A stretch of DNA of 64,000 bases, taken from contig NZ_JACHGM010000001.1 in the NCBI RefSeq assembly GCF_014202295.1, positions 1 through 64,000 of the forward strand. Reading direction: 5' to 3'. Within the stretch, counting starts at the first letter, position 1. Each line of letters begins with the position of its first letter. Of this stretch, positions 7,039 to 17,158 are shown piece by piece. Under the pieces are notes generated by a model. It saw nothing but the letters and a program-made list of their open reading frames with translations. It was not told where the DNA came from and ran no database searches. The translations under genes and the position numbers were made by a program. The stretch comes from Borreliella afzelii. GTDB lineage: Bacteria; Spirochaetota; Spirochaetia; Borreliales; Borreliaceae.

Positions 7039-10000
7039 TTATTTTTTTGTTTTTCTATTAATGATAAGATCATAGTTTGTATCTTTATTGTTTTCAAATG
7101 ATGCTTTTACAGGAGCAAAAAAATTCCAAGAAATATAAATTGTAAAATTATTTCTCCAAATAGGAGAATAAATACCGTCAGATCCTTTTAGCAAATCTGG
7201 CTCTAAATTATATTCGCCAACAAATTTCCAATCATAAAAATTAAATTTAAAGCCTGATGAAAATTTTTTAATTTTAAAAAGTGAATTTTTTCTGTCTTGA
7301 GAATTAAAGAAATTAAAAGATTTCAACAAATCAGTAAAAATATTGACGGTCTCAAGACCAATTTGATCCATATATCCTTTAAAATATCTAAAAGTCTTAG
7401 TATTTACAGAAAAAGTAGAAAAATAAATTTCTAAAAATTCTGTATATTTAAATTTAAAAGTCAATGCAGTCCAAAGTTCATTATCAGTAAATTTTTGTAA
7501 ATTTATTTTCCAACCAGCATCTATTCCTAAAGTAAAAGAAAGCTTCTTATCAAACAAATTTAAAACGTTAAATTCTTTCTTATAACTAGAATCTAAAGAA
7601 TATGGAACAAGTTTAGTTGCAATGCCAACCTTGGAAAAATCCCCCTTTAAAGGATCATAATTATATTCAAAATCATCTTTCATCGCAAACAAAACCTGAA
7701 AATCAAAAACATTAAGCTTAAAAGAAAGTTCAGAAACTCTATTTATTAAAGGATCATAAGCAGCTAAAAAACTAAATTTAAAATAATTCAAATATCTTGG
7801 CTCAATTTTATAATACAAAGCAGGAGACATTTCTAAATTTTTATAAGGTGACGATGGTTTTTGAGGCTCTAAGGGATTCAATAAAGATTGAACACCAGAA
7901 ATTCCAGAGTTTTTTACAGCATCTTCTTTAAACTTTTTATAATATTTAATTCCAATTCCAGCTTCTTGCAATAAATAAGGAAAATCTAAAGAAAGTTTAA
8001 GTTCAGAAGAAGCTTTAATATCTTCAAAACTGTTTTTTAATTCGCCTGAAAGCTCAGCATTAAAATAATTATAATCATAAATCAAAGAAGCTGTTAAGCT
8101 TTGATAAAAAGTTTCCGGATCAGAGAAAAAAATACTACTATTCTTATTAACTAAAGATTTTACATCAGTATCATATTTCTTATTAAATGAATACAAAGTA
8201 ACCTTATTCTCAAGCTTCAAAACACTTCTAGATAATAAAGGATACCTAATAAAAGGAAGCAGGTTTAAATTTATTTGATTAATAACAGAATGTTCACTTT
8301 TTTTATCTTTATCTTCAACTTTAAAATCTTTAGTTAAGGGATTATACTCAATAGTATTAAGATATAATAAATTTTCAAAAGTAATTAAACGATTATAAAA
8401 ATCCGCATGAATTTTTATATCCGTTTTATTTTTTATATCAAATAAATAATTTTTTATTTCATAATTAAAGTCCTTTGGACTTGTGATGCCATAATTATTG
8501 AAAAATACATTATTCCTTAAATAAGGATTAATACCAAACCTAATAAAAAAAGAATCAAATTGATCAATACTTTTTAAAGTAATTGGTTCTGGAGAAATAT
8601 ATAAATTTTTATTTAAATCTTTTATTTCTTCAGTCTCTCCCCCCTTAGGACTCTTTTTATAATTATCTTTATCTTCTAGATCTTTAATTTCTGGACGCAT
8701 TATAATTTCTTTAGCATCAGATGGAAATGTCCATTGATTATTGTAAAGATCTTTTTGGAAATTTAAATCAATATATGGAGCATAAATTCTCTCCAAATAA
8801 AACCATTTTCTTGTAGGATCATTAATCTCTTTTGGTTTCTCCAAAGGAGATTTAACATAAAGGTTCTCATAACCCGACAATTTGAAACCTAAGCCTAAAT
8901 TATTTAATTTGTAATCTAAAATTGAACCATCATTAAATGTTCGGCTATAAAAAGAAGACAAATTCCAATCAAAAGAGTTAATACTGGTTTGCTCTTTAAC
9001 CGAATCTTCACCTAAGTTTAAAAGAGAAAAAAATGAAGCACTCTCTATTCTGTCTCTAAAATCAATATTAACATATGGATCGGAATAGTGTTCTAAAACA
9101 ACCGAAAAAAGTGCATCACTTAAAAGAAATTCTGTTTTAAATTTAAGTAAATATCTAAAAGGAACTTCAAACCCAAATATATCTCCTTTGTTAAGATTAG
9201 AAAAACTAAAAAGAGATTGTTTTAAAGTTCTATTATCAAAAGGATAATATCCTCCATCATAACTATAAACATTTCTGGTAAAACCTAATCCAAAATTTCC
9301 CTCTAAAGTTTTAAAATGCCCCAAAGTATTGCTCAAATCAAAATCAATTCCGGAATAAAATCCCAGATTGGCATAAATATCAAAAATCAACTTAACATAA
9401 TCTTTATTAGGATTTTGTGCTAAATTTTCTGCAAAAAAATAAGTTAAATATCCATTTCTTATATAAGGTTTTTTACCTGAATTATAAACAGAATTAAAAT
9501 CAAAATCCAAAAAAGAAGAATCTTCGCTTGAAGATTTATTACCAAAAAGATAAATAGTGTTAAAAACAGAAAAACCTTTGCGTGGATTTACGCCTAAAGA
9601 TGGATTAAAAAATAAACTATCTCCCGGTCTGAAAAAAAAAGGAATATAGAATACGGGAACTCTTCCCATATAAAATATAGCATTTAAAAACCCAAAATCT
9701 CCTGAAGGCAATACCCATATTTTAGCAGCCTTGATCGAATAATAGGGCTCTGGAATTTTACTAGTTGTTGCAAAAGCTTGTTCTAAAATAGTAACATCAT
9801 TGTCTATCTTTTTTAAAACTTTTCCTCCAAAAGACAGAATATGATCTATTTGATTTTTTTGCATTTTTTTTTGGAGAATGCCATCTTTTAATAGAAAATT
9901 CTGAGAATCAAAATCAACAAAAAATTCATTACCATAAAAATAAAGCTTTTCATTAGTATCCATATCAAGAACATATTCGACATTTCCAATAGAATAAAGT

Positions 10001-10488
10001 TTTTTAGAGTTCTTATTAAGGACTATCCTGTCACCTTTAATATTATGCTTCTTATTTTCTTTAATATCTTCAACTAAGATATTAACTCTTCCTTCAAAAA
10101 CAATACTTTCATCCTTAGTAAGTCCATAAGTAAAATTTTCAAGATTGTCTGTAGCTTCAATTATTATTTTATATCTACCAGATCCAGCAAGTCCTTTTCC
10201 TTTAACAAAAAGCTCGGGATCTATTCCAAACTTTTTTAAAAGCAATTCTCGTATTTTTACAACATCTGTTTCTTTTAGGCCTTCTTGTAAAGCCCATTTT
10301 TTCAAATCCTCATCAGTTGAAAGCTCAAGTTCTCTTAAATAAGATTTTTGACTTAGAGTTAACTTATCTCTTTTTTTAGAATTTTCATCATTTACAGTTT
10401 GAGCAAAAATCACATTAGAAAATGTTAAAAAAAATAACAATATTATAAAAGATTTTTTAAAAACATTCCTGTATAGGAATTCTCGCAT
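7039..10488 (-). CDS. lptD: LptD-like (OstA) outer-membrane beta-barrel protein
   Basis: This very large protein (1149 residues; typical LptD about 780) has an N-terminal signal peptide (SFIILLFFLTFSNVIFAQ). Residues about 115-210 contain an OstA/LptA-like segment (VNILVEDIKENKKHNIKGD, IVLNKNSKKLYSIGNVEY). Then comes the conserved LptD barrel entry near residue 270 with GRVPVFYIPFFFRPGDS and a long region of alternating aromatic strands to the C-terminus. In Gram-negative bacteria LptD inserts lipopolysaccharide into the outer membrane. Lyme Borrelia are known to lack LPS, so the cargo must differ (perhaps glycolipid or another lipid). The ATG has GAGG 7 nt upstream and lies 46 nt inside the uvrA 3' end. 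Confidence 0.8.
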   Translation of the reverse strand: MREFLYRNVFKKSFIILLFFLTFSNVIFAQTVNDENSKKRDKLTLSQKSYLRELELSTDEDLKKWALQEGLKETDVVKIRELLLKKFGIDPELFVKGKGLAGSGRYKIIIEATDNLENFTYGLTKDESIVFEGRVNILVEDIKENKKHNIKGDRIVLNKNSKKLYSIGNVEYVLDMDTNEKLYFYGNEFFVDFDSQNFLLKDGILQKKMQKNQIDHILSFGGKVLKKIDNDVTILEQAFATTSKIPEPYYSIKAAKIWVLPSGDFGFLNAIFYMGRVPVFYIPFFFRPGDSLFFNPSLGVNPRKGFSVFNTIYLFGNKSSSEDSSFLDFDFNSVYNSGKKPYIRNGYLTYFFAENLAQNPNKDYVKLIFDIYANLGFYSGIDFDLSNTLGHFKTLEGNFGLGFTRNVYSYDGGYYPFDNRTLKQSLFSFSNLNKGDIFGFEVPFRYLLKFKTEFLLSDALFSVVLEHYSDPYVNIDFRDRIESASFFSLLNLGEDSVKEQTSINSFDWNLSSFYSRTFNDGSILDYKLNNLGLGFKLSGYENLYVKSPLEKPKEINDPTRKWFYLERIYAPYIDLNFQKDLYNNQWTFPSDAKEIIMRPEIKDLEDKDNYKKSPKGGETEEIKDLNKNLYISPEPITLKSIDQFDSFFIRFGINPYLRNNVFFNNYGITSPKDFNYEIKNYLFDIKNKTDIKIHADFYNRLITFENLLYLNTIEYNPLTKDFKVEDKDKKSEHSVINQINLNLLPFIRYPLLSRSVLKLENKVTLYSFNKKYDTDVKSLVNKNSSIFFSDPETFYQSLTASLIYDYNYFNAELSGELKNSFEDIKASSELKLSLDFPYLLQEAGIGIKYYKKFKEDAVKNSGISGVQSLLNPLEPQKPSSPYKNLEMSPALYYKIEPRYLNYFKFSFLAAYDPLINRVSELSFKLNVFDFQVLFAMKDDFEYNYDPLKGDFSKVGIATKLVPYSLDSSYKKEFNVLNLFDKKLSFTLGIDAGWKINLQKFTDNELWTALTFKFKYTEFLEIYFSTFSVNTKTFRYFKGYMDQIGLETVNIFTDLLKSFNFFNSQDRKNSLFKIKKFSSGFKFNFYDWKFVGEYNLEPDLLKGSDGIYSPIWRNNFTIYISWNFFAPVKASFENNKDTNYDLIINRKTKK

Positions 10489-13295
10489 TTTGCAACCTCT
10501 TCGGGAATACCAGAAACAACAACATTTCCTCCTGCTAATCCACCATCAGGACCTAAATCTATTATATAATCTGCCTGTTTAATTACATCCAAATTATGCT
10601 CTATGAGTACAACTGTATTACCATTAGAAACTAACCTCTGCAAAACCTCTAACAACTTTTTTATGTCATCAAAATGCAATCCGGTTGTTGGTTCATCAAT
10701 AATGTAAAAGGTTTTACCTGTGCTCTTTTTACTCAATTCAAAAGCCAACTTAATACGCTGAGCTTCGCCCCCTGATAAAGTTGTTGCGGATTGCCCCAAT
10801 TTAATGTATTCAAGTCCAACTTCAATTAAAAATTTTAAATAATGATTAATTTTTGGAACATTCTCAAAAAAGTTTTTAGCTTCCAACACACTCATCTCTA
10901 AAACATCGTGTATATTTTTCCCTTTGTACCTAACTTCTAAAGTTTCTTCATTGAATTTTTTACCCTTGCACAAATCACAAGGAACAAAAACATCTGGCAA
11001 AAAATGCATTTGAATATTAAGATACCCATCTCCTTGACATTTCTCACACCTTCCACCTTTAACATTAAAAGAAAATCTACCGGCCTTAAAACCTCTTGAC
11101 TTTGCATCCGGAAGCTTAGCAAAAAGTTCCCTAATTTCTGTAAAAAATCCAACATACGTTGCTGGGTTTGACCTTGAAGTTCTTCCTATTGGTTTTTGAT
11201 TTATTTGAATAATTTTATCGATTCTTTCATACCCAATAATGTCTTTAAAGCCATCACAATACTTTCTATCAAGCTTTAATCTGCTGTCAAGAGCTGGATA
11301 TAACACTTCGTTAAGCAAAGTACTTTTTCCACTACCAGAAACACCTGTTATTACAGTGAAAACTCCCAAAGGAATACTTACGTCTATATTTTTAAGATTG
11401 TTTTTATTAGAACCTAAAAGCAAAATCTCTCCCTTATCTGTCTTTCTTCTAGAACTTGGAACATCTATTTTAAACTCACCACTCAAATATTGACCAGTTA
11501 AACTATTTTTACTATTTAAAATATCTATTAAGGTTCCCTTTGCAACTATTTCCCCTCCAAGAATTCCAGCACCAGGGCCCATATCAATAATATAATCTGC
11601 GGTACGCAAAGTTTGCTCATCATGCTCAACAACAATTACCGTATTGCCAAGATTTTTAAGATTAACAAGAGTAGAGATTAATTTTTCATTATCTCTTTGA
11701 TGAAGGCCAATGCTTGGCTCATCAAGAACATAAATAACACCCGAAAGTGCTGACCCTATTTGAGTAGCAAGCCTAATACGCTGAGCCTCACCCCCGGATA
11801 AACTACCTGATATTCTATTTAAATACAGATAAGAAAGACCAACATCAATTAAAAATTTAAGCCTACTTTTAATTTCCTTTAAAATTTCTTTAGATATTTT
11901 TTCATCCACCGCATCAAGCTGTAAGTTTTCAAAAAACATATAAGAATCAAATACAGACAAATTAGTAAGATCTTGAATATCTCTCCCATTAATTTTCACT
12001 GTTAAAGCTCCAACACTTAAACGCTTTCCTTTACATGAATTACAGATTTTTTTAGACATCAAATTTTCATAAAAAATTTTAGTGCTTTCTGATTCTGTTG
12101 TAAGATATCGTCTTTTTAAAAGAGGTAAAAGTCCTTCAAACTTTTTAGAATAATGAAACCCTCCATCTACCTCTTTTGCTTCCATTTCTTTGGACTGGTA
12201 AATGAAATTTATTTTTTCATTTGATCCGTACAAAATCTGTTTAAGAACTTTATCTGGAATGTCTTTTATAGGAGTATTTAATTTAAAATTAAAATGCTTG
12301 GCAAGCCCCTTGAAAATAGCTACAGACCAAGATGAACTTGTCTTAAACGTAATAAAAGCATCATCATTAAAAGAAAGATTGGTATCAGGACAAATACTCT
12401 CAAAATCAAACTCAAGTGTAACGCCAAGACCAGAACACTCACTACAAGCACCAAATGGACTATTAAATGAAAAAAGTCTGGGCTCTATAAAAGGAAGTGA
12501 AAATCCGCACAAAGGACAACTATTATGCTCTGTAAAAAGCTTGTCTATTTTTTCTAAATCATTCTCAATTTCCACTCGTAAATATCCATTAGAAACAGAA
12601 AGGGAAGTCTCAATAGATTCTGCAAGCCTAACTCGAACATTATTGCTAAGCTTGATCCTATCAACTATAATTTCAATAGTATGTTTTTTATTTTTATGTA
12701 AATTTAAATTAAGTGCATCTTCTATTAAATAATCTTTGGAATTTATTCTAACTCTATTGAAACCTTGATTTAATATTTTTTCTAAAACTTTTTTATGCGA
12801 ACCTTTAGAGCCCCTTACAATTGGTGCAAAAAGTATAACCTTAGATCCTTCAGAATAACTTAAAATAGTATTAACTATTTTATCTAAAGATTGCTCTTCT
12901 ATTAATCTTCCATCATTTGGACAGTATGCTTTACCTATTTTAGCAAATATTAGCCTATAATAATCATAAATCTCAGTAATTGTTCCAACAGTAGAACGAG
13001 GATTATTACTTATTGTTCTCTGCTCAATAGCTATAGAAGGAGAAAGTCCATCTATATAATCAACATTAGGTTTTTTCATTACGCCCAAAAACTGCCTTGC
13101 ATAAGCTGAAACGGATTCCATATACCTTCTTTGCCCTTCTGCAAAAATAGTATCAAAAGCCAAGGAAGATTTACCAGAGCCACTCTTGCCAGATATTACA
13201 ACTAAACCATCTTTTGGAATATCCACATCAATATTTTTTAAATTGTGTTCTTTTGCTCCCCTGACAATAATTTTTTTTTTCAAATTTTTTAACAA
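10443..13295 (-). CDS. uvrA: Excinuclease ABC subunit A
   Basis: This is the DNA damage-recognition ATPase of nucleotide excision repair, working with UvrB. The 950-residue length is typical. Features in order: Walker A GKSGSGKS at 36-43, a zinc finger CPLCGFSLP...CSECSG near 258-285, ABC signature LSGGEAQRI near 500, a second Walker A GVSGSGKST near 650, a second zinc module CEKCQGDGYL...CDLCKG near 735-765, and a second LSGGEAQRI near 845. The start is a TTG at 13295 with GAGG about 8 nt upstream, 16 nt after the uvrB stop, so uvrB and uvrA form an operon. The 3' end overlaps the LptD-like gene. Confidence 0.98.
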   Translation of the reverse strand: MLKNLKKKIIVRGAKEHNLKNIDVDIPKDGLVVISGKSGSGKSSLAFDTIFAEGQRRYMESVSAYARQFLGVMKKPNVDYIDGLSPSIAIEQRTISNNPRSTVGTITEIYDYYRLIFAKIGKAYCPNDGRLIEEQSLDKIVNTILSYSEGSKVILFAPIVRGSKGSHKKVLEKILNQGFNRVRINSKDYLIEDALNLNLHKNKKHTIEIIVDRIKLSNNVRVRLAESIETSLSVSNGYLRVEIENDLEKIDKLFTEHNSCPLCGFSLPFIEPRLFSFNSPFGACSECSGLGVTLEFDFESICPDTNLSFNDDAFITFKTSSSWSVAIFKGLAKHFNFKLNTPIKDIPDKVLKQILYGSNEKINFIYQSKEMEAKEVDGGFHYSKKFEGLLPLLKRRYLTTESESTKIFYENLMSKKICNSCKGKRLSVGALTVKINGRDIQDLTNLSVFDSYMFFENLQLDAVDEKISKEILKEIKSRLKFLIDVGLSYLYLNRISGSLSGGEAQRIRLATQIGSALSGVIYVLDEPSIGLHQRDNEKLISTLVNLKNLGNTVIVVEHDEQTLRTADYIIDMGPGAGILGGEIVAKGTLIDILNSKNSLTGQYLSGEFKIDVPSSRRKTDKGEILLLGSNKNNLKNIDVSIPLGVFTVITGVSGSGKSTLLNEVLYPALDSRLKLDRKYCDGFKDIIGYERIDKIIQINQKPIGRTSRSNPATYVGFFTEIRELFAKLPDAKSRGFKAGRFSFNVKGGRCEKCQGDGYLNIQMHFLPDVFVPCDLCKGKKFNEETLEVRYKGKNIHDVLEMSVLEAKNFFENVPKINHYLKFLIEVGLEYIKLGQSATTLSGGEAQRIKLAFELSKKSTGKTFYIIDEPTTGLHFDDIKKLLEVLQRLVSNGNTVVLIEHNLDVIKQADYIIDLGPDGGLAGGNVVVSGIPEEVAKCENSYTGMFLKNLL

Positions 13296-13311
13296 AGATT
13301 ACACCTCTCTT

Positions 13312-15306
13312 TCATTTATTGCGAGCCACACTAATTTTGCTACCAAGCTCTTTTATTTTATCTCTTAAAACAATTGCATCTTCAAATCTTTCATCATTAA
13401 CAGCTTCTTCTAGTTCAAATTTAAGCTTATCAATAAGCTTTTTTTTAGACAATTTCTCACCTGAAACCATTTTTTCAAAGTCATAGCTAATATTTTTATT
13501 TTTGTTATTTAGTTCTTTTTCTAAAATATTTTGAATCTTCTTAACAATTGTCTTAGGAGTAATATTATTTTTTTTATTATAATCAATCTGAATTTGACGT
13601 CTTCTATTAGTCTCCTCAATTGCCTCCCGCATAGCTACACTTATTTTGTCGTAATACATTATTACAAGTCCATTAGAATTTCTAGCAGCCCTGCCAATTG
13701 TTTGTATTAATGAAGTAGCAGATCTTAAAAACCCTACTTTATCGGCATCTAATATTGCAACAAGAGATACTTCTGGAATATCTAAGCCTTCCCTAAGCAA
13801 GTTAATACCAACAATAACATCAATTTCAGATTTTCTAAGCAATGAAATAACTTCTACTCTTTCAAGAGTGTCAAGCTCTGAATGTAAATATTTTGCCTTT
13901 ACACCAAGAGTTACTAAATATTCAGTCAAATCCTCAGACATTTTTTTTGTCAAAGTAGTAATTAAAACCCGCTCTTTAAGAGCTACTCTTTTTTGAATCT
14001 CGATATAAAGATCTTCCATTTGCCCATCAGAATGCCTAGTAATAATTTCAGGATCAACAAGGCCTGTGGGACGAATTATTTGATCAACAATCACACTACT
14101 CTTTTCATTCTCTTCAAAACCTGGAGTTGCAGATACAAACACAACCTGATTAATTAATGCGTCAAATTCATCATACTTAAGGGGTCTATTTTCAAGCGCT
14201 GCAGGAAGTCTAAATCCGAAGTTAACAAGATTCAATTTTCTAGAATAATCTCCATTATACATCCCCCTAAATTGTGGCAATGTAACATGAGATTCATCTA
14301 CAAACAATAAGTAATCTTTTGGGAAAAAATCAAAAAGACAATAAGGTCTTCCCATTGTGCTTCCACTCAAATATTTAGAATAATTTTCAATGCCAGAGCA
14401 AAATCCTGTTTCTCTAAGCATTTCCAAATCATACTCCACCCTCTGCTTAAGTCTCTCGGCTTCTACAAGCTTGCCATTATCTTTAAAATATTGACATTGG
14501 AGATCTAAATCATAAGATATTTTAGGTATCGCTTCTAATACGTTTTGATAAGGAATTACAAAATAAGATTTAGCAAAAAGAGTAAAACTATTCGTAGCTC
14601 CTAAATTTTTTTTAGAAAATGAACTAATCCTATATATTTTAACAATCTCATCAAAATCAAAACAAATTCGATACGCAAACTCTCCATGCTCACTGCTTGG
14701 CCAAATTTCAATAATATCTCCCTTAATTGAAAATTTATCTCTTTCTAGATTTATCAAAGTTCTCTCATAATAAAGCTCTACAAAAATATCTGATATTTCT
14801 TTAATAGAAATTCTTTGACCTACAAAAAATTCTCGCGCTGATTTTTTGAAAAAATCCGGAGATCCAAGAGCATAAATTGAAGATACAGTTGCAACAACAA
14901 TAACATCTCGTCTTTTAGCAAGAGACGTTACCGTTCTTATTCGCTTAATTTCTATCTCAGAATTAATAGTAGCTTCTTTTTCAATAAATAAATCCTTTGA
15001 AGGCACATAGGATTCTGGCTGATAATAATCATAATAAGAAACAAAATATTCAACAGCATTGTTTGGAAAAAAGTCTTTAAACTCTCTATAAAGTTGCGCT
15101 GCTAATGTTTTGTTATGACTTACAACTAAGGCAGGTCTGTTTAAGTTTTTAATTATATTTGCAATTGTAAAAGTCTTTCCACTCCCCGTAACACCTTTTA
15201 ATGTTTGATACTTATTCCCTAGCAAAATAGAATTTTCAATCTCTTTTATTGCCTTAGGCTGATCACCAGCGGGAAGATATTCTGATTTCAAAAAAAAATC
15301 TATCAT
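13312..15306 (-). CDS. uvrB: Excinuclease ABC subunit B
   Basis: This is the helicase-like damage-verification subunit of nucleotide excision repair. It shows the N-terminal GDQPKAI, Walker A GVTGSGKT, the beta-hairpin region [10 protein letters not shown], the SF2 helicase motifs (DESH-type [29 protein letters not shown]) and a C-terminal UVR domain ([24 protein letters not shown] region) that contacts UvrC. I chose the ATG at 15306 because its product begins just before the conserved [11 protein letters not shown]; an in-frame GTG at 15333 adds nine residues without a ribosome binding site. The Shine-Dalgarno at the ATG is weak. The first gene of the uvrB-uvrA-LptD run, it is divergent from the phosphomutase. 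Confidence 0.97.
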   Translation of the reverse strand: MIDFFLKSEYLPAGDQPKAIKEIENSILLGNKYQTLKGVTGSGKTFTIANIIKNLNRPALVVSHNKTLAAQLYREFKDFFPNNAVEYFVSYYDYYQPESYVPSKDLFIEKEATINSEIEIKRIRTVTSLAKRRDVIVVATVSSIYALGSPDFFKKSAREFFVGQRISIKEISDIFVELYYERTLINLERDKFSIKGDIIEIWPSSEHGEFAYRICFDFDEIVKIYRISSFSKKNLGATNSFTLFAKSYFVIPYQNVLEAIPKISYDLDLQCQYFKDNGKLVEAERLKQRVEYDLEMLRETGFCSGIENYSKYLSGSTMGRPYCLFDFFPKDYLLFVDESHVTLPQFRGMYNGDYSRKLNLVNFGFRLPAALENRPLKYDEFDALINQVVFVSATPGFEENEKSSVIVDQIIRPTGLVDPEIITRHSDGQMEDLYIEIQKRVALKERVLITTLTKKMSEDLTEYLVTLGVKAKYLHSELDTLERVEVISLLRKSEIDVIVGINLLREGLDIPEVSLVAILDADKVGFLRSATSLIQTIGRAARNSNGLVIMYYDKISVAMREAIEETNRRRQIQIDYNKKNNITPKTIVKKIQNILEKELNNKNKNISYDFEKMVSGEKLSKKKLIDKLKFELEEAVNDERFEDAIVLRDKIKELGSKISVARNK

Positions 15307-15448
15307 TAATTTAACGACCAAAATTGAATACACATTCTTATAAATTATCTAATAACAAATTCTATATCAAGTACATAATTCATTATAAATCAATATAATT
15401 TAATTAATCTTTGTTTAATAAAATAAAATAAAATAAAAGGAATAGCTG
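15307..15448. promoter_or_regulatory. Divergent promoter region uvrB / phosphomutase with AAAAT repeats
   Basis: For the plus-strand gene a TATAAT lies at 15394-15399, with no clear -35. Downstream, tandem AAAAT units at about 15420-15438 run directly into the AAAGGA Shine-Dalgarno. For uvrB, TTGATA followed by GATAAT with 15-bp spacing can be read on the minus strand. No hairpin is evident. Confidence 0.35.
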
Positions 15449-17158
15449 ATGCAAAAACTCGAAGCCAAAAGAAAATTAAAAAATTACATTCTTCTTGAAG
15501 AAGATATATATTTTCAAGAAGAAGCAATAAAAATTCAAAAAACAAATAATGAGACAGAAATTCTAAACAGATTTTACAAAGATCTAGAATTTGGCACTGC
15601 TGGAATGAGGGGAGTCATTGGAGCTGGAACATGCTATATAAACACATATAATGTAAAAAAAATAAGCCAAGGAATATGTAACTATGTACTTAAAATAAAT
15701 AAAACCCCCAAAGTTGCAATAAGTTATGATTCAAGATATTTTTCAAAAGAATTTGCTTACCATGCTGCTCAAATTTTTGCCTCAAATAATTTTGAAACAT
15801 ATATATACAAAAACTTAAGACCCACCCCCCAACTATCTTATACAATAAGAAAATTTGATTGTGATGTTGGCGTTATGATAACAGCAAGTCATAATTCAAA
15901 AGAATATAACGGCTATAAAGCATATTGGAAAGGTGGAATTCAAATGATGCCACCTCATGACGCACTAATAACTAATGAAATTAAAAAGGTAAAAAATATA
16001 ATAAATACAATTACCATAAAAGAAGGAATTGAAAAAAAGATTATCAAAGAGCTCGATAATGAGATCGACAAAGAGTACGTAAAAACAATAAACAAAGAAT
16101 TCCCTGATTTTGAAAATAACAGTAAAAAAACAAACTTAAAAGTAGCCTATACAGCGCTACATGGCACCGGTGGAACCATAATAAAAAAACTCTTTACAAA
16201 TAGTAAAGTACAGCTTTTTTTGGAAAAAAGCCAAATAATGCCAAACCCTGAATTTCCAACAATAAACTATCCTAATCCAGAAAAAAAAACATCAATGATT
16301 AAAGTAATAGAGCTTGCAAAAAAAGAAGATTGTGACATTGCCCTTGCAACAGATCCAGACGCTGACAGAATAGGGGTTGCATTCAAAGATCAAAACGAAT
16401 GGATATTCTTAAACGGCAATCAAATATCATGCATTTTAATGAACTATATACTCTCAAAAGAAACGAATCCTAAAAATACATTTGTAATATCATCGTTTGT
16501 AACAACACAAATGCTAGAAAAAATTGCCCAAAAATATGGTTCTCGAATTTTTAGAACTTATACAGGATTTAAATGGATAGGAAGCTTAATTGATGAAATG
16601 GAAAAAAACGAACCAAATAAAAAATTTGCTTTTGCATGCGAAGAAAGTCATGGATATCTAATAGGAAGAAAAGTTAGAGATAAGGATGCATTTTCAGCTA
16701 TAAAAGGGATTTGTTCTTTAATGCTTGATTTAAAAGCTAAAAACCAAACAATTAAGGATTACCTTGAAAAGATATATAAAGAATTCGGATATTATGAAGA
16801 ATTTAATATAGAAAAAAACTTTGAAGGAGCTAATGGAGAAATTCAAAGAGAAGCACTAATGTCAAAGCTAAGAAAAGAACAAAAAATGCAATTCGCAGGA
16901 ATTAAAATAATTGAAAAGTTAGACTATCAAGCTCTTAAAAAGATTAACTTCAAAAAAGAAATTTCAGAAATCAAAGAATACAAATACCCTACAAACGCAA
17001 TAAAATTTATACTTGAAAACGAAATTGTAATAACCGTAAGACCTTCTGGAACAGAACCAAAAATTAAATTTTACATATCTGTAAAACTCGAGTATAAGGA
17101 AAAACATAAAATATTTGATATAATAAATGCAATAAAGATGGAGATAAAAAAATATTAA
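15449..17158 (+). CDS. Phosphoglucomutase/phosphomannomutase family protein
   Basis: This alpha-D-phosphohexomutase interconverts sugar 1- and 6-phosphates in the cytosol. The active-site phosphoserine loop is TASHNSKEYNGYK (about residues 148-160), the metal-binding loop is DPDADRIG (near 310), the sugar-binding loop is CEESHGYLIG (near 400), and the phosphate-binding loop is RPSGTEPKIKFY near the C-terminus. The 569-residue length and order fit the longer PGM2-like branch rather than short ManB or GlmM. Preferred sugar cannot be told from sequence. The ATG has AAAGGA 8 nt upstream. The stop codon overlaps the apparent ATT start of the Clp gene by one base, suggesting coupling. Confidence 0.9.
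   Translation: MQKLEAKRKLKNYILLEEDIYFQEEAIKIQKTNNETEILNRFYKDLEFGTAGMRGVIGAGTCYINTYNVKKISQGICNYVLKINKTPKVAISYDSRYFSKEFAYHAAQIFASNNFETYIYKNLRPTPQLSYTIRKFDCDVGVMITASHNSKEYNGYKAYWKGGIQMMPPHDALITNEIKKVKNIINTITIKEGIEKKIIKELDNEIDKEYVKTINKEFPDFENNSKKTNLKVAYTALHGTGGTIIKKLFTNSKVQLFLEKSQIMPNPEFPTINYPNPEKKTSMIKVIELAKKEDCDIALATDPDADRIGVAFKDQNEWIFLNGNQISCILMNYILSKETNPKNTFVISSFVTTQMLEKIAQKYGSRIFRTYTGFKWIGSLIDEMEKNEPNKKFAFACEESHGYLIGRKVRDKDAFSAIKGICSLMLDLKAKNQTIKDYLEKIYKEFGYYEEFNIEKNFEGANGEIQREALMSKLRKEQKMQFAGIKIIEKLDYQALKKINFKKEISEIKEYKYPTNAIKFILENEIVITVRPSGTEPKIKFYISVKLEYKEKHKIFDIINAIKMEIKKY

Noticed and set aside
6687..7097. Minus-strand 136-codon hydrophobic frame
   Set aside because: It overlaps the LptD-like C-terminus and the plus-strand small gene; its hydrophobicity is what the complement of an A-rich gene gives, and there is no coherent domain.
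12202..12732. Plus-strand 176-codon frame inside uvrA
   Set aside because: It is antisense to conserved UvrA zinc-finger and domain sequence, with no own start signals or recognisable motif.
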